From positions 1-40,157 of IMG/VR virus record IMGVR_UViG_3300023171_000025: 40,157 bases of DNA. One strand, given 5' to 3'. Made by a program: the position numbers and the translations under genes. Below are positions 28,960 to 36,946 of the stretch, piece by piece. Numbering within the stretch: position 1 is the first letter of the stretch; every line of letters begins with the position of its first letter. This DNA comes from a virus. The notes beneath the pieces are model-generated. The model made no database searches. It was not told the origin of the DNA and was given only the letters and a program-made list of their open reading frames with translations.

Positions 28960-29349
28960 TTAGATGTTAGGCACGTACTCAACCACGACCGAGCCCACGC
29001 CAGCGGAAGGCGTGCCGGTGTAGTTGTAGCGGATGAACAGTTCCAGATCAGCGGAACTGGACAGAAGGCCGCCCAGAGTGGCCGGAAGCACAGCAGCCCC
29101 GCCAACGGCCTGAACCGACTGAGCGGAGACCAGAGCGGTCGGAGCCGCCGCCGTACCCACGTCCAGAGTGCCAGTCGTGCCGTTGAAGGCGGTCTGGACC
29201 GAAACGAAGGTGCGGGTGACGATGGCGTTGGCCGGGATGGCCGAGCCGAGGGACACCTGAATCGCAGACGCCGAGGTGGTGTTCCAGGCGAAGTTGATGC
29301 GGATGTAATGAACGACCTGATGTTCGTTCTGACGAGCAGTTACGGCCAT
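28960..29349 (-). CDS. Probable head decoration protein
   Basis: A 129-residue protein; ATG at 29349, 4 bases after the coat gene stop, with GGGAG about 10 bases upstream. It is strand-rich and low in charge (YIRINFAWNTTSASAIQVSLG; VTRTFVSVQTAFNGTTGTLDVG; LELFIRYNYTGTPSAGVGSVVV). Size and place directly after the major coat gene fit a decoration or cement protein. A longer frame to 29415 would run into the coat gene and is not preferred. Confidence 0.65.
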   Translation of the reverse strand: MAVTARQNEHQVVHYIRINFAWNTTSASAIQVSLGSAIPANAIVTRTFVSVQTAFNGTTGTLDVGTAAAPTALVSAQSVQAVGGAAVLPATLGGLLSSSADLELFIRYNYTGTPSAGVGSVVVEYVPNI

Positions 29350-29353
29350 GGTC

Positions 29354-30427
29354 TTAGGCTCCCAGCGTGGTGGCAGGCGTGTAGGTGTGGATGCCGATCT
29401 TGGAGAAGTCCGCACCGTTGTAACGGGTGGCCTTCATGCCGTAGATCGCCCCAGCCGCGACGCCGAGTTGGTTTTCATAGTCGAACAGCTTCTCAACCCA
29501 ATCCCACGAGCTTTGCGAGGTCGAGTTGCCACGACCAAAGCCCATGACCAGCGCCTGAGCGCCAGCAAGGACAGCACGACGGGCGTTGGGAACGACAGCG
29601 CCGGTCGCCGAGTTGACGCCATTGGTGATGCGAACGGACTCATGCAGGATGACGCCGTTGTACATACCCAGAGCCCCGGTGAAGATGGGGTTGTTCTTGG
29701 AGCCGTCGCCCGTGGTCGCGGCCTTCTGGATGTCCAGCCATTGCCCAGTCGCGGTGTTGGTCCGCAGTTGGGCGACCTGATCGACGTGAAGGAACATCAC
29801 GTAATGATCAGCGCCGTTGATCTTCAGCGGACGCATGACCGGAGTGGCTTGCTTCGCAGCAGCCACGGCCCGGTCAATCGAGGCCAGAGTGAACTCGTCG
29901 CCAGCGACCAGCGATTGGTCATTGGCGCGACCGTTCGGGCGGTAAACCACGGTCGGAGCCAGAACGGCGTTGTTGCCGGTATAGCGCAGATCGGTTTGAG
30001 CCGTGAAGCCGCACAGTTGGTTGAAGAAGGCGGTGTCGAGGCGACCGGCGATCCAGTCACGCAGGCCGTCTTTCGCTTCGTCACGAACCGAGAACGGGAT
30101 GCGCTGATCCGACATCTTGCCGCCCGAACGAACCGCATGGCGCAGTTGGTCGATCAGAAGGTTGTCGGTGTAGGTGGACAGCTTTTCTTCGTTGCCTTCC
30201 AGCGTGCCGTCGCCAAGGACGCCGTCGCCGATCAGCTGCATCCGCAGGATCATCGTCAGACGATCACCAGCGGACTTCTTGAAGTCGGTCTTTTCCTGGA
30301 TCAGCGAGTCGCTGTCCTTACCGATGAACTTGTTGAACCACGTCGCCTTCAGGGCTTCGCGGGAAAGAACGTCAGACCAGAGCTTTACAGCCTCTGGAGC
30401 GTTCACGCCGTAATTCGTCAGGGCCAT
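29354..30427 (-). CDS. Major capsid protein, N4-gp56 family
   Basis: A 357-residue coat protein with GGAGG upstream of its ATG. It begins MALTNYGVNAPEAVKLWSD, and has KTDFKKSAGDRLTMILRMQL, LRHAVRSGGKMSDQRIPFSVRDEA and DGLRDWIAGRLDTAFFNQLCG, characteristic of the N4-gp56 (DUF4043) major capsid family with an HK97-like fold. It forms the icosahedral shell. It follows the scaffold gene after a 106-bp gap with two short hairpins (GGGTC/GACCC and CCCC/GGGG), which may allow separate regulation. Confidence 0.9.
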   Translation of the reverse strand: MALTNYGVNAPEAVKLWSDVLSREALKATWFNKFIGKDSDSLIQEKTDFKKSAGDRLTMILRMQLIGDGVLGDGTLEGNEEKLSTYTDNLLIDQLRHAVRSGGKMSDQRIPFSVRDEAKDGLRDWIAGRLDTAFFNQLCGFTAQTDLRYTGNNAVLAPTVVYRPNGRANDQSLVAGDEFTLASIDRAVAAAKQATPVMRPLKINGADHYVMFLHVDQVAQLRTNTATGQWLDIQKAATTGDGSKNNPIFTGALGMYNGVILHESVRITNGVNSATGAVVPNARRAVLAGAQALVMGFGRGNSTSQSSWDWVEKLFDYENQLGVAAGAIYGMKATRYNGADFSKIGIHTYTPATTLGA

Positions 30428-30533
30428 GATGGGCCTCCATGTGAGGGGATGCTAGTCGTGCACCCCGTCACGTGGGGACCTCCGAGGCGGCTATACTGGC
30501 CGTCAGTCTGGGTCGTGTCGTGACCCGTCCGCG
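30428..30533. other. Structured gap before the coat gene
   Basis: This is the longest untranslated gap in the head genes. Read on the minus strand it has GGGTC-7 bases-GACCC and CCCC-7 bases-GGGG hairpins and then the strong GGAGG of the coat gene. No clear promoter pair was found. It may hold an mRNA processing site or a stabilising 5' leader for the coat message. Confidence 0.4.
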
Positions 30534-31433
30534 TTAGCCTCGTGCCTCGCGCGCCTGCTCCTGAGCCCGGAGTTTCTGATAAGCGGCGTACCGCTGATCG
30601 GAAGGCATCCGGTTAATGCTCTCGATGGTCAGTTCGGAAGAATCCGCCTTGCCGCCGCTGAGTGTGCGCGAAGCCGTCTGGCCTCTCTTCACTACCTGCA
30701 ACTTTTCTGCCGCATTGTCAATCGCTACGGTGTTTTTATACCCGCGAGTATGGGCGAGATTGTAAATAACCTCTGCCGGATCGCGATTATCGGCACGACA
30801 CTTCGCAACGACGCCCAGAAGTTCGTTGAACAGAGCCTTTTCAGCCTCCGGCTTGGAGCCGTGAATCTGCTCAAGCTCCTTTAGCCGGGACTCGCGCACA
30901 TACTCGGCGGCCTTGTCGTAATCGGGATGCTCAAGGCGCAGATCGGCCTCGTGTTCGGCAGCCCAGGTCGAAAGCGCCTGAACATTGCGTTGTTGCTGTT
31001 GCGCGGCCTGCTGTTCGGCCTGAGTTTTCGTGCGTGATTCCGCTTCGCCACGCAGGATTTTCTTGATCGCGTCCAAATCGCCAATCGGATCAGCGTCGTC
31101 ATCACGCAAGGCGGCGAACGGGTCATCGGTTTTCTTGCCCTCCAGAGCCGCCAGACGGGCCTCTAGGGCAGCGGCCTTGGCTTCCGCGTCGTTTGCCCTC
31201 TGGCGCTCTCTACGGGCCGCGTTTGCACGCTCCTTGAGGCTGGCCTTGACCTTGTCAACGTCGCTTAGTTCGGCTTTCTCGGATGCGGCGTCGGGGTCGT
31301 CTGTCGCGCCCTCTTCTCCTTCGATCTGAGTTCCGCTGTCGCCCTCTTCAGCTTCCCGAGCGGCTTCATACTCGGCGTTGACATCATCGGTGGTGTCGTC
31401 GGCGGTTTGCGACGCATCGAAAGTTTCGCTCAT
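30534..31433 (-). CDS. Scaffold protein
   Basis: A 299-residue, very acidic, coiled-coil protein located between portal and coat genes, the normal place for a scaffold. The N-terminal 60 residues are almost all Asp, Glu, Ala and Thr; a coiled coil follows (KASLKERANAARRERQRAND, AKAAALEARLAALEG), then QQAAQQQQRN and a C-terminal basic region (KRGQTASRTLSGGKADSS) suited to coat binding. The overlap with the portal gene is 4 bp. It should be needed for procapsid assembly and absent from mature particles. Confidence 0.8.
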   Translation of the reverse strand: MSETFDASQTADDTTDDVNAEYEAAREAEEGDSGTQIEGEEGATDDPDAASEKAELSDVDKVKASLKERANAARRERQRANDAEAKAAALEARLAALEGKKTDDPFAALRDDDADPIGDLDAIKKILRGEAESRTKTQAEQQAAQQQQRNVQALSTWAAEHEADLRLEHPDYDKAAEYVRESRLKELEQIHGSKPEAEKALFNELLGVVAKCRADNRDPAEVIYNLAHTRGYKNTVAIDNAAEKLQVVKRGQTASRTLSGGKADSSELTIESINRMPSDQRYAAYQKLRAQEQAREARG

Positions 31434-33388
31434 TGTCCACTCACTCCAGCTTGCCCGCCGATATTGGCGACAGTGTTCATCAGTTCGGCCTCGGCCTCGT
31501 TACGCAACGTCTCCGTCAGATCGCGCGCGGCTTCCATGCCCGTCTTCTGCGTCTCGGCCTGTTTCAGGGCTGTATCCGCTTCCTTATTACCAGCGTCAGC
31601 AGCGGTCTTGCGAACCTCCTGCTTGGCTCCCTCGACCATAAGCGCTTGCTGCGCAACCTGCGCAGGATCAGGCGGCGAAGGCGGCGGACTGATCAGCTTG
31701 GCCAGTTTCTCGCTCACTGCGGCGGGCAATGGCGAGTAGCGAACCAGTTCCGACAGGATTTCCGGCGAGGCTTCCGAGAGCATGCCCTGGAACTGCGACA
31801 GGATCGCAAACACGCGTTCCTTCTGGTTCGGGCTGGTCGGGGCTTCGTCCACGATCACGTCATATTTCACCGTGTCCGGCAGATAGGCCATAGGCACGTA
31901 CTTACCCTGACCGTCTTCACCCACGATCCGGTACAGCATGTCCTCGGGAAGATACTCGCGCATCTCGGTCAGCAGCAACCGGCCCTGAATCTTGCGATAG
32001 CGCCGCGCCGAGTTGAAGAAGGCCGACAGGATGCCATAGGCGGCCTGTTTGCGCTGGTGCTCCAGAACCCCGGCCTGCTGACGATCCGCCATGCCAAGGA
32101 TTTCGAGGTTGACGCCCGTCACGTCGCGGATCGCGTTGTCGCTGTCTGCGATCATGGCAGGCAACGCAGGCGACATCATCGAGACAGGCTTTTGCTCAAT
32201 CTTGGAGCCGGAAGCGTTGCTGAGCGTGCCCGGCGGGACCCACGTAATGGCGTCGTTCTTGGCCCACGATTCCTCAAAGGCGCGGACATCATCCACGGCC
32301 CCTTCTTCGGCCATAACGCCGCCTTTGGCGCTCTTGACGTACTGGTCGATCATGGACGAGCGGAACTTGTTCGAATACCGCTGCGGGTCTTTCATCGGTC
32401 GGACCAGGCCGTAATAGACCTTCTCGTTCCGGTCACGCTTGCCCGTTATGGCGCAGTAGGTGAAGGCGTTGACCTTGATGTCCTGCGGGGCCTTGATCTG
32501 GCCGGATACGCGGAACGCACGGCGGTACACACGACGCGTCTGACGTACAGCGCGATCATAGATCGTCGGGTCATCGACCGCCGCAGCCTCCAGACCCTCC
32601 TCATCAAGCTCCAGCGTCCCTTCGGCCATCGACACGCGATGGTAGGGCGTTTCTTCAAACCACTGATACTCACAGACGATCAGATCGTCGCTCGCTTCGA
32701 CCACATCACCCACGGCGTACTGATCACGCGGGTTGTCAATGATGGGGTCTTGTGCGCCCTCGTCTTCCTCACCGCCGAATGCCTGATAGTCGTCATCGCC
32801 AAACAGCGCCTCGACCGCATCACGGCTCATGCGCTTCTTACGGCGCAGAAACCGCATGTCGGCATAGTTCGCCTTGGACGATGTCGGGTCAGCCAGGATT
32901 TCCAGCGGATCGACGCGCTCGATAACGATCTCGCCATCTTCCTCAACGCTGTAGTCAGGGCGCGTCTGCGTCCAGCCTACGCCGCAGATCAGGCAATCCC
33001 GGAACGCGTCGGACTCCTCGTCCTCGGCGTCGCAGTTCTGGCGCACGTATTGCGCGCCCTGACTAAGCACGTCCGTAACGCCCGAATCCTCGACCGTACG
33101 TGGCAGGTAGGTGACTTCCTGACGGCCCATGATCTCAGCGCCGGAAACCGCGTCAATCGTCGTCTCGATGCGATTGAACGTGACCGGGATGCGGTTGCTT
33201 TCCTGCATCAGGTCGATGTCTTTCGGGTCCCACTGACGACCGGCCACGAAAGCGTAGGATTCCCGGCTCTCGGTCTCCCACTTCGCATAGTGCGACAGTT
33301 CGGCGTCGTACTGGTCCAGACGTTTTTGCAGCGCGTCGGAGTCGTCGTCGAAACGCGGACCCTGAGATGAGATCGGGATGTCAGTCAC
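31430..33388 (-). CDS. Portal protein, P22 gp1-like
   Basis: A 652-residue protein starting at GTG sharing one base with the upstream stop. It resembles the P22-type portal: FVAGRQWDPKDIDLMQESNR and RIPVTFNRIETTIDAVSG near the start (typical 'R...N.i...v..v.G' helix), RVDPLEILADPTSSKANYAD, then a long C-terminal helical barrel region. Length is near P22 gp1 (725). Twelve copies would form the DNA channel. A 645-codon open frame on the opposite strand of this gene is a composition artefact. Confidence 0.9.
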   Translation of the reverse strand: MTDIPISSQGPRFDDDSDALQKRLDQYDAELSHYAKWETESRESYAFVAGRQWDPKDIDLMQESNRIPVTFNRIETTIDAVSGAEIMGRQEVTYLPRTVEDSGVTDVLSQGAQYVRQNCDAEDEESDAFRDCLICGVGWTQTRPDYSVEEDGEIVIERVDPLEILADPTSSKANYADMRFLRRKKRMSRDAVEALFGDDDYQAFGGEEDEGAQDPIIDNPRDQYAVGDVVEASDDLIVCEYQWFEETPYHRVSMAEGTLELDEEGLEAAAVDDPTIYDRAVRQTRRVYRRAFRVSGQIKAPQDIKVNAFTYCAITGKRDRNEKVYYGLVRPMKDPQRYSNKFRSSMIDQYVKSAKGGVMAEEGAVDDVRAFEESWAKNDAITWVPPGTLSNASGSKIEQKPVSMMSPALPAMIADSDNAIRDVTGVNLEILGMADRQQAGVLEHQRKQAAYGILSAFFNSARRYRKIQGRLLLTEMREYLPEDMLYRIVGEDGQGKYVPMAYLPDTVKYDVIVDEAPTSPNQKERVFAILSQFQGMLSEASPEILSELVRYSPLPAAVSEKLAKLISPPPSPPDPAQVAQQALMVEGAKQEVRKTAADAGNKEADTALKQAETQKTGMEAARDLTETLRNEAEAELMNTVANIGGQAGVSGQ

Positions 33389-33738
33389 TAGGTATAAGCC
33401 CCCTGCCGTTCAATCAGCATATCATGCAGACGCTTTGCGCCATAGTGCATGATCACCGCGTGAACCGTGGGGCTGACATCGCTGGATGCAATACGCGCCT
33501 TGATGTCCTTTTTCCAGTCGTTGATCGCGGCTACGAACTGTTGAGGCGAGGCGTGGACAGCGTCAATGGCGAAGGCGCGTTGCCACGGCATTTCGGCGTT
33601 GTCCATAAAGTCGAAGCAGATGACGATCTGGTCGTCCGTCGATTCGACCCACAGCACCGTATAGCACCACGCACGAAGTTGGTTGGCGATGGAGTGCGCC
33701 TTGCTGTCGATAGCGGCGGCTGCGATGGGGTCTGTCAT
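33388..33738 (-). CDS. Small protein between terminase and portal, unknown
   Basis: A 116-residue protein: helical start (AIDSKAHSIANQLRAWCYTVLW), an acidic strand region (STDDQIVICFDFMDNAEMPW), then FAIDAVHASPQQFVAAINDW. The fold could be a small alpha/beta domain. It overlaps neighbours by 4 bp and one base. Genes here often encode packaging or head-assembly helpers, but no family is recognised. Confidence 0.65.
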   Translation of the reverse strand: MTDPIAAAAIDSKAHSIANQLRAWCYTVLWVESTDDQIVICFDFMDNAEMPWQRAFAIDAVHASPQQFVAAINDWKKDIKARIASSDVSPTVHAVIMHYGAKRLHDMLIERQGAYT

Positions 33739-34226
33739 CGCCCCGTCTCCTGATCCAACTCAGCCAGCAACGCCCCGACATCGGTAAACCGCGCCATGGA
33801 CGCAGGCACATGCCGCTCGGCTACCACAGGGCCGCGCTTGACACTGAGGACCATCGTATCTTGCGAGTGGACGGCTTCATGTCGGAACGACCAAACGCGG
33901 TTGAACGTATCAACGCGCTTGTTCTCGACCTGGCTTTCGTAGGCGTCGAAGAACTCCGCAATCATGCCTCGCGTTTCGTTCTCCGTTAGGCTGGCTTGGG
34001 GCCACGAGCCGCCGGGGTTGCCGTCGTGATCACGGTCGAGGGCGATGGATTGAGGAAGGGTCAGGGGCGCTTCAGGCTCAACCACCTGATCTTCACCAGT
34101 TCCGACAGCATCCCCGAACTCTGAGGCAGGCGCTTCATAAACCGGCGCATCGTCAGGCGTACTGACCGGCTGTTCAACACGCACCTTCGGCGGTCGCCCA
34201 GGCTTCCGCTTAACGATTTCATTCAT
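33735..34226 (-). CDS. AT-hook-containing small protein, possibly packaging-related
   Basis: A 163-residue protein; the ATG at 34226 overlaps the terminase stop (ATGA). The start MNEIVKRKPGRPPKVRVEQ contains an AT-hook (KPGRPPK) that could bind the minor groove. An acidic, proline-rich linker follows, then a helical domain (TRGMIAEFFDAYESQVENKRV). Close position to terminase suggests a role in packaging or DNA handling. No family is recognised. Confidence 0.65.
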   Translation of the reverse strand: MNEIVKRKPGRPPKVRVEQPVSTPDDAPVYEAPASEFGDAVGTGEDQVVEPEAPLTLPQSIALDRDHDGNPGGSWPQASLTENETRGMIAEFFDAYESQVENKRVDTFNRVWSFRHEAVHSQDTMVLSVKRGPVVAERHVPASMARFTDVGALLAELDQETGR

Positions 34227-35497
34227 GCCGCCCATCCAGATGTTCTGCGCTTCGACGGCGCGTAAGGATCGCGCACGTTCGCCTGTAGCTTCTCGCGGTA
34301 ACTCACACCAAGCATGCGGAGCGCGTCGGACCCGTGGGAAGACCAGTTGTGATTCGGTCTCGCCTCGAACACCTTGCGCTTATCGTCCCACTTCTTGGCG
34401 TAGTTACGAAGGGCCTCAAGGCCCGCTTCGCACTTCACCGAGTCAAACCAGAACCGCGAGAATAGCACGCGTGTCGCGTTGATGCCATCTTCAACGCCAA
34501 GCATGGGCGCAACACTCAGTTTGCCCAGCAGAGACCGCAAAACCTCCTCCCGCGACCGGCCCGTTGTCATCTCACGAACCCTGACATCGTGCGGGAGGAT
34601 GTGGTCTGCGTAGGTGTATCCCTTGCCCATGACCTCGCTGGCGATCTTCGTTAGCGGCGTCTGCGTCCACTCCTGATATTCGATCAGGCGAATCTCTTTG
34701 CCCAACTCCTGAACGAACCAGATCGCGGTCGCATCGTCCAGACCCAAATCCCAATAGGTCTTAACCGGGATCGCTGGATCGTGCGGCACGGAACCGATGC
34801 GCCGTTGTTCGTTCGCAAGCTCGATGTCCTGGCCGTAGTATGAACCGATGACGGCGCTGTCGAACGAACAACCGAACTCCGTAGCATATTGCTCTTCAGT
34901 CATGGAGGCGCGCGCGTCGGCAAGTTCAGCCGCGTCGATGATCCCGGTATCCTGTGCTCCCATCTTTAGAAAGTACCATGCCGGATCGGCCTTAGCGCGC
35001 TCGCACACGTCGTAAAAGGCATTGCGGCCCTTGGGTGTGCCGATGAACACCGCAGAACCCTTGCGGTCAGCCAAGGCAGGACGAAGTACCTCATTCCATG
35101 CCGCCGGGTTCATATCCGCGTACTCGTCCAGAACCATGTGGTCAAAATACAAGCCGCGCATCCGGTCGGCGTTGTCGGCTCCGTACAACCTAACCCGCGC
35201 CCCGTTTGGGTAGTCGATCCGCAATTCCGATTCGTTGAACGAAACGCCAGGAATACTGGCGCTGAAACGCTTGGCGTACTCCCACGCCACGTCCTTAGAC
35301 TGAACGTAGGTCGGAGCCACATAGGCTCCCCTAGCGTTTGGGAGGGGGCAACGAAGCGTATTGTCTATCAGGTCAGCAACCGTCGCCACGGTCTTCCCGG
35401 CTCGACGGTGGAACACAAGCGCGGCCCAGCGCTGCGTCCGCATATGAAACGGGATAAATTGTTCTCGTGGTTGATAGCCGAAACTAACCGTTGGCAC
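34223..35497 (-). CDS. Terminase large subunit
   Basis: A 424-residue packaging motor. The ATPase half has HRRAGKT (Walker A variant, residues 30-36), VLDEYADM (Walker B) and FIGTPKG (coupling motif). The nuclease half has YWDLGLDDATAIW with likely metal-binding Asp, and SSHGSDALRML near the end with a second Asp. It starts at GTG, 14 bases inside the small subunit gene. It cuts and translocates DNA into the procapsid; headful packaging would agree with the circularly permuted ends. Confidence 0.95.
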   Translation of the reverse strand: MPTVSFGYQPREQFIPFHMRTQRWAALVFHRRAGKTVATVADLIDNTLRCPLPNARGAYVAPTYVQSKDVAWEYAKRFSASIPGVSFNESELRIDYPNGARVRLYGADNADRMRGLYFDHMVLDEYADMNPAAWNEVLRPALADRKGSAVFIGTPKGRNAFYDVCERAKADPAWYFLKMGAQDTGIIDAAELADARASMTEEQYATEFGCSFDSAVIGSYYGQDIELANEQRRIGSVPHDPAIPVKTYWDLGLDDATAIWFVQELGKEIRLIEYQEWTQTPLTKIASEVMGKGYTYADHILPHDVRVREMTTGRSREEVLRSLLGKLSVAPMLGVEDGINATRVLFSRFWFDSVKCEAGLEALRNYAKKWDDKRKVFEARPNHNWSSHGSDALRMLGVSYREKLQANVRDPYAPSKRRTSGWAA

Positions 35498-35909
35498 GAG
35501 GCACGCCGCTCAAAACGACAAGTGGTCCGCCGTCAGCGCCTGTGATCTCCTGCTGGACCTTGTCCCCGTAGCGCTTCGGGTCCCACTTGGCGAGGAGTTT
35601 CAGGCGCGTTTCGACGCGAAGTTTTGACCGGCTGATCCACTCGCTATCAGCCGATGTCGCGCCGTCCTTGCCGATCTTCGTATCGAACGCAGTTTCGTCA
35701 GCAATCGCCAGACAGTCCTCCGCGATCTTGTCGAACCCTTCGTCCCTCGCGTGCGCGTGCGCGATGTCTAAATCCGCGTCGTCGCGGCACCAAGTGCGCC
35801 AAGCCGAAGTTGTGATGTCATGAAGTTTGCAAGCGCTCGTAAGCGTCTCTCCGTTGCTCATGCGAGCAAGGATGTCCTTGACCATTTCGGGTGTGCGTTT
35901 GGTCTGCAC
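35484..35909 (-). CDS. Terminase small subunit
   Basis: A 141-residue protein starting at GTG with GGAGAG about 9 bases upstream. The N-terminal part is a helix-turn-helix (ILARMSNGETLTSACKLHDI, then TSAWRTWCRDD), as in small terminases that recognise the packaging site; an oligomerisation helix follows (SRSKLRVETRLKLLAKWDPKRYG), with the KWDPKRYGDK block common in this family. It heads the late operon. Confidence 0.85.
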   Translation of the reverse strand: MQTKRTPEMVKDILARMSNGETLTSACKLHDITTSAWRTWCRDDADLDIAHAHARDEGFDKIAEDCLAIADETAFDTKIGKDGATSADSEWISRSKLRVETRLKLLAKWDPKRYGDKVQQEITGADGGPLVVLSGVPRANG

Positions 35910-35943
35910 GAAGTCGCGCTCTCCAGTTATTTCCGTAAATACG

Positions 35944-35979
35944 AAAACGCCCCACCTCCGTCAAGAGGCAGGGCGTTCG
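35944..35979 (-). terminator. Putative intrinsic terminator before the late operon
   Basis: Read leftward: AACGCCC (complement of 35971-35977) pairs with GGGCGTT (complement of 35946-35952), with an inner CCTC/GAGG pairing, followed by TTTCG. It would stop leftward transcripts from the helicase/origin region just before the terminase genes. The T-run is short (three to four), so strength is uncertain. Confidence 0.5.
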
Positions 35980-36058
35980 TAAGGTTCTCGGATTGCCAGC
36001 GCGTCCCCTTTCGGTGCTTCTGCTCGATCCGATGGATGGTACTTATCTCTGACCAGCG

Positions 36059-36091
36059 GTGAGATACGTCACTGTCAGAAACCGATCTCAC
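36059..36091. promoter_or_regulatory. Inverted repeat in the gap upstream of terminase
   Basis: GTGAGAT (36059-36065) / ATCTCAC (36085-36091), a perfect 7-bp repeat spaced by 19 bases, a spacing suited to a dimeric DNA-binding protein. The gap 35910-36220 otherwise holds the terminator-like hairpin and only tiny open frames (23, 18 and 54 codons, leftward) that I cannot support. A late promoter is expected here but no standard -35/-10 pair was found. Confidence 0.4.
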
Positions 36092-36220
36092 TCGGCGTTT
36101 CCGCTGTTCCCAACCAATTCAATAGGGCCACCCCAAATGCGCATAGTTTAGAGGCGTGAGGTGGACGGCTTGGCGATCAACCCAAGCGCGGCCCTGTGCT
36201 CAGGGACTTTGAAGGTCACG

Positions 36221-36361
36221 CTACAACAGCAGCGACACGGTTGCAATCACCGCGCCCACACATTCGAGAGCGAACCCCGCGCGAGACAGTCCAGGCCGCT
36301 CAAGAACGACGAGAACGGTCCCCACGGTGAAGATGATTGCGGCGACGAGGATCAGGGTCAC
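36221..36361 (-). CDS. 46-aa two-span membrane peptide
   Basis: Starts at GTG (36361), overlapping the upstream stop by 4 bp, and ends TAG at 36221. The peptide has two hydrophobic segments (LILVAAIIFTVGTVLVVL and FALECVGAVIATVSLLL) separated by a short basic turn (ERPGLSRAG). It looks like a small inner-membrane hairpin protein. It lies outside the lysis cassette. Function unknown. Confidence 0.6.
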   Translation of the reverse strand: MTLILVAAIIFTVGTVLVVLERPGLSRAGFALECVGAVIATVSLLL

Positions 36362-36651
36362 GAGCTTTGTTCCGTGCCTCGGACGCTGTGAGCTTCATCC
36401 TCATCAGCACCGATCTTCTCGCCATCGGGCGCGGTCTGATCCAGAGCGCCAGGCGCGCCCATCTGACGTTGATTGCGCTCAGTGGCGGTCAGGCCATCGG
36501 GATCGGCCTTGCGTTGCTTGTCGTAGAAATCTTCCTCGACATGCGTAACGGTCCCAAGCGGATGATCTGGCGAGATGCGCTTCGACTCGCGATCCTCGCG
36601 AGCCTTGGTTTCCTTGTCGGCGGCTTTCTCGGTCTTGGACTTATCGGTCAT
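36358..36651 (-). CDS. 97-aa hydrophilic charged protein
   Basis: The ATG at 36651 has GGGGAA 7 bases upstream; the longer frame to 36792 would enter the repeat region and is not preferred. The product is very polar (SKTEKAADKETKAREDRESK; EEDFYDKQRKADPDGLTATE) and probably disordered. It follows the candidate origin and is followed by a membrane peptide. No family is recognised. Confidence 0.6.
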   Translation of the reverse strand: MTDKSKTEKAADKETKAREDRESKRISPDHPLGTVTHVEEDFYDKQRKADPDGLTATERNQRQMGAPGALDQTAPDGEKIGADEDEAHSVRGTEQSS

Positions 36652-36748
36652 CGGAATATTCCCCGGCCCGGATGTGGGTTGGTTGGTGAACGGTTGAGGT
36701 TGGGGAGAGTTCCACGGAAGGGGAGGGGTTGGCAAGGGGTTTGAGGTC

Positions 36749-36925
36749 GGGTGTAGGGTGCAGGATGGTGTACGGTTGTTCCGGTAACACACTAAGCGCG
36801 CATGTGGGAGGAACTGGGGGAAACATACACTATCCTACACCGCCTCGTAACACGCTGTTTCATAAGGCGAAACACGGTGTAGGATTGCGATTTTTACCCT
36901 ACACCAGTGTAGGCAAACCCTACAT
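36749..36925. repeat. Iteron-like repeats, candidate replication origin
   Basis: Repeated CCTACACC / GGTGTAGG boxes: GGGTGTAGGG (36749), GGTGTACGG (36767), ATCCTACACCG (36832-36842), its exact complement CGGTGTAGGAT (36875-36885), CCTACAC-CA-GTGTAGG (36898-36913) and CCCTACA (36918-36924). The sequence becomes AT-rich to the right of 36885, with a TTTATCG/CGATAAA dyad at 36928-36946. Directly after the SF3 helicase gene, this looks like iterons plus an unwinding region. The gap 36652-36748 is G/T-rich on the plus strand and has no gene. Confidence 0.65.
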
Positions 36926-36946
36926 TTTTTATCGCTTGTCGATAAA

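Noticed and set aside
31433-33370. A 645-codon open frame on the plus strand opposite the portal gene
   Set aside because: It mirrors the portal gene in a GC-rich sequence, its composition (many Arg, His, Val) is that of a reverse-complement frame, and the portal protein on the other strand is clearly recognisable.
35927-36091. A 54-codon leftward GTG frame before the terminase genes
   Set aside because: It overlaps the terminator-like hairpin and inverted repeat, lacks a clear ribosome site and has no recognisable feature.
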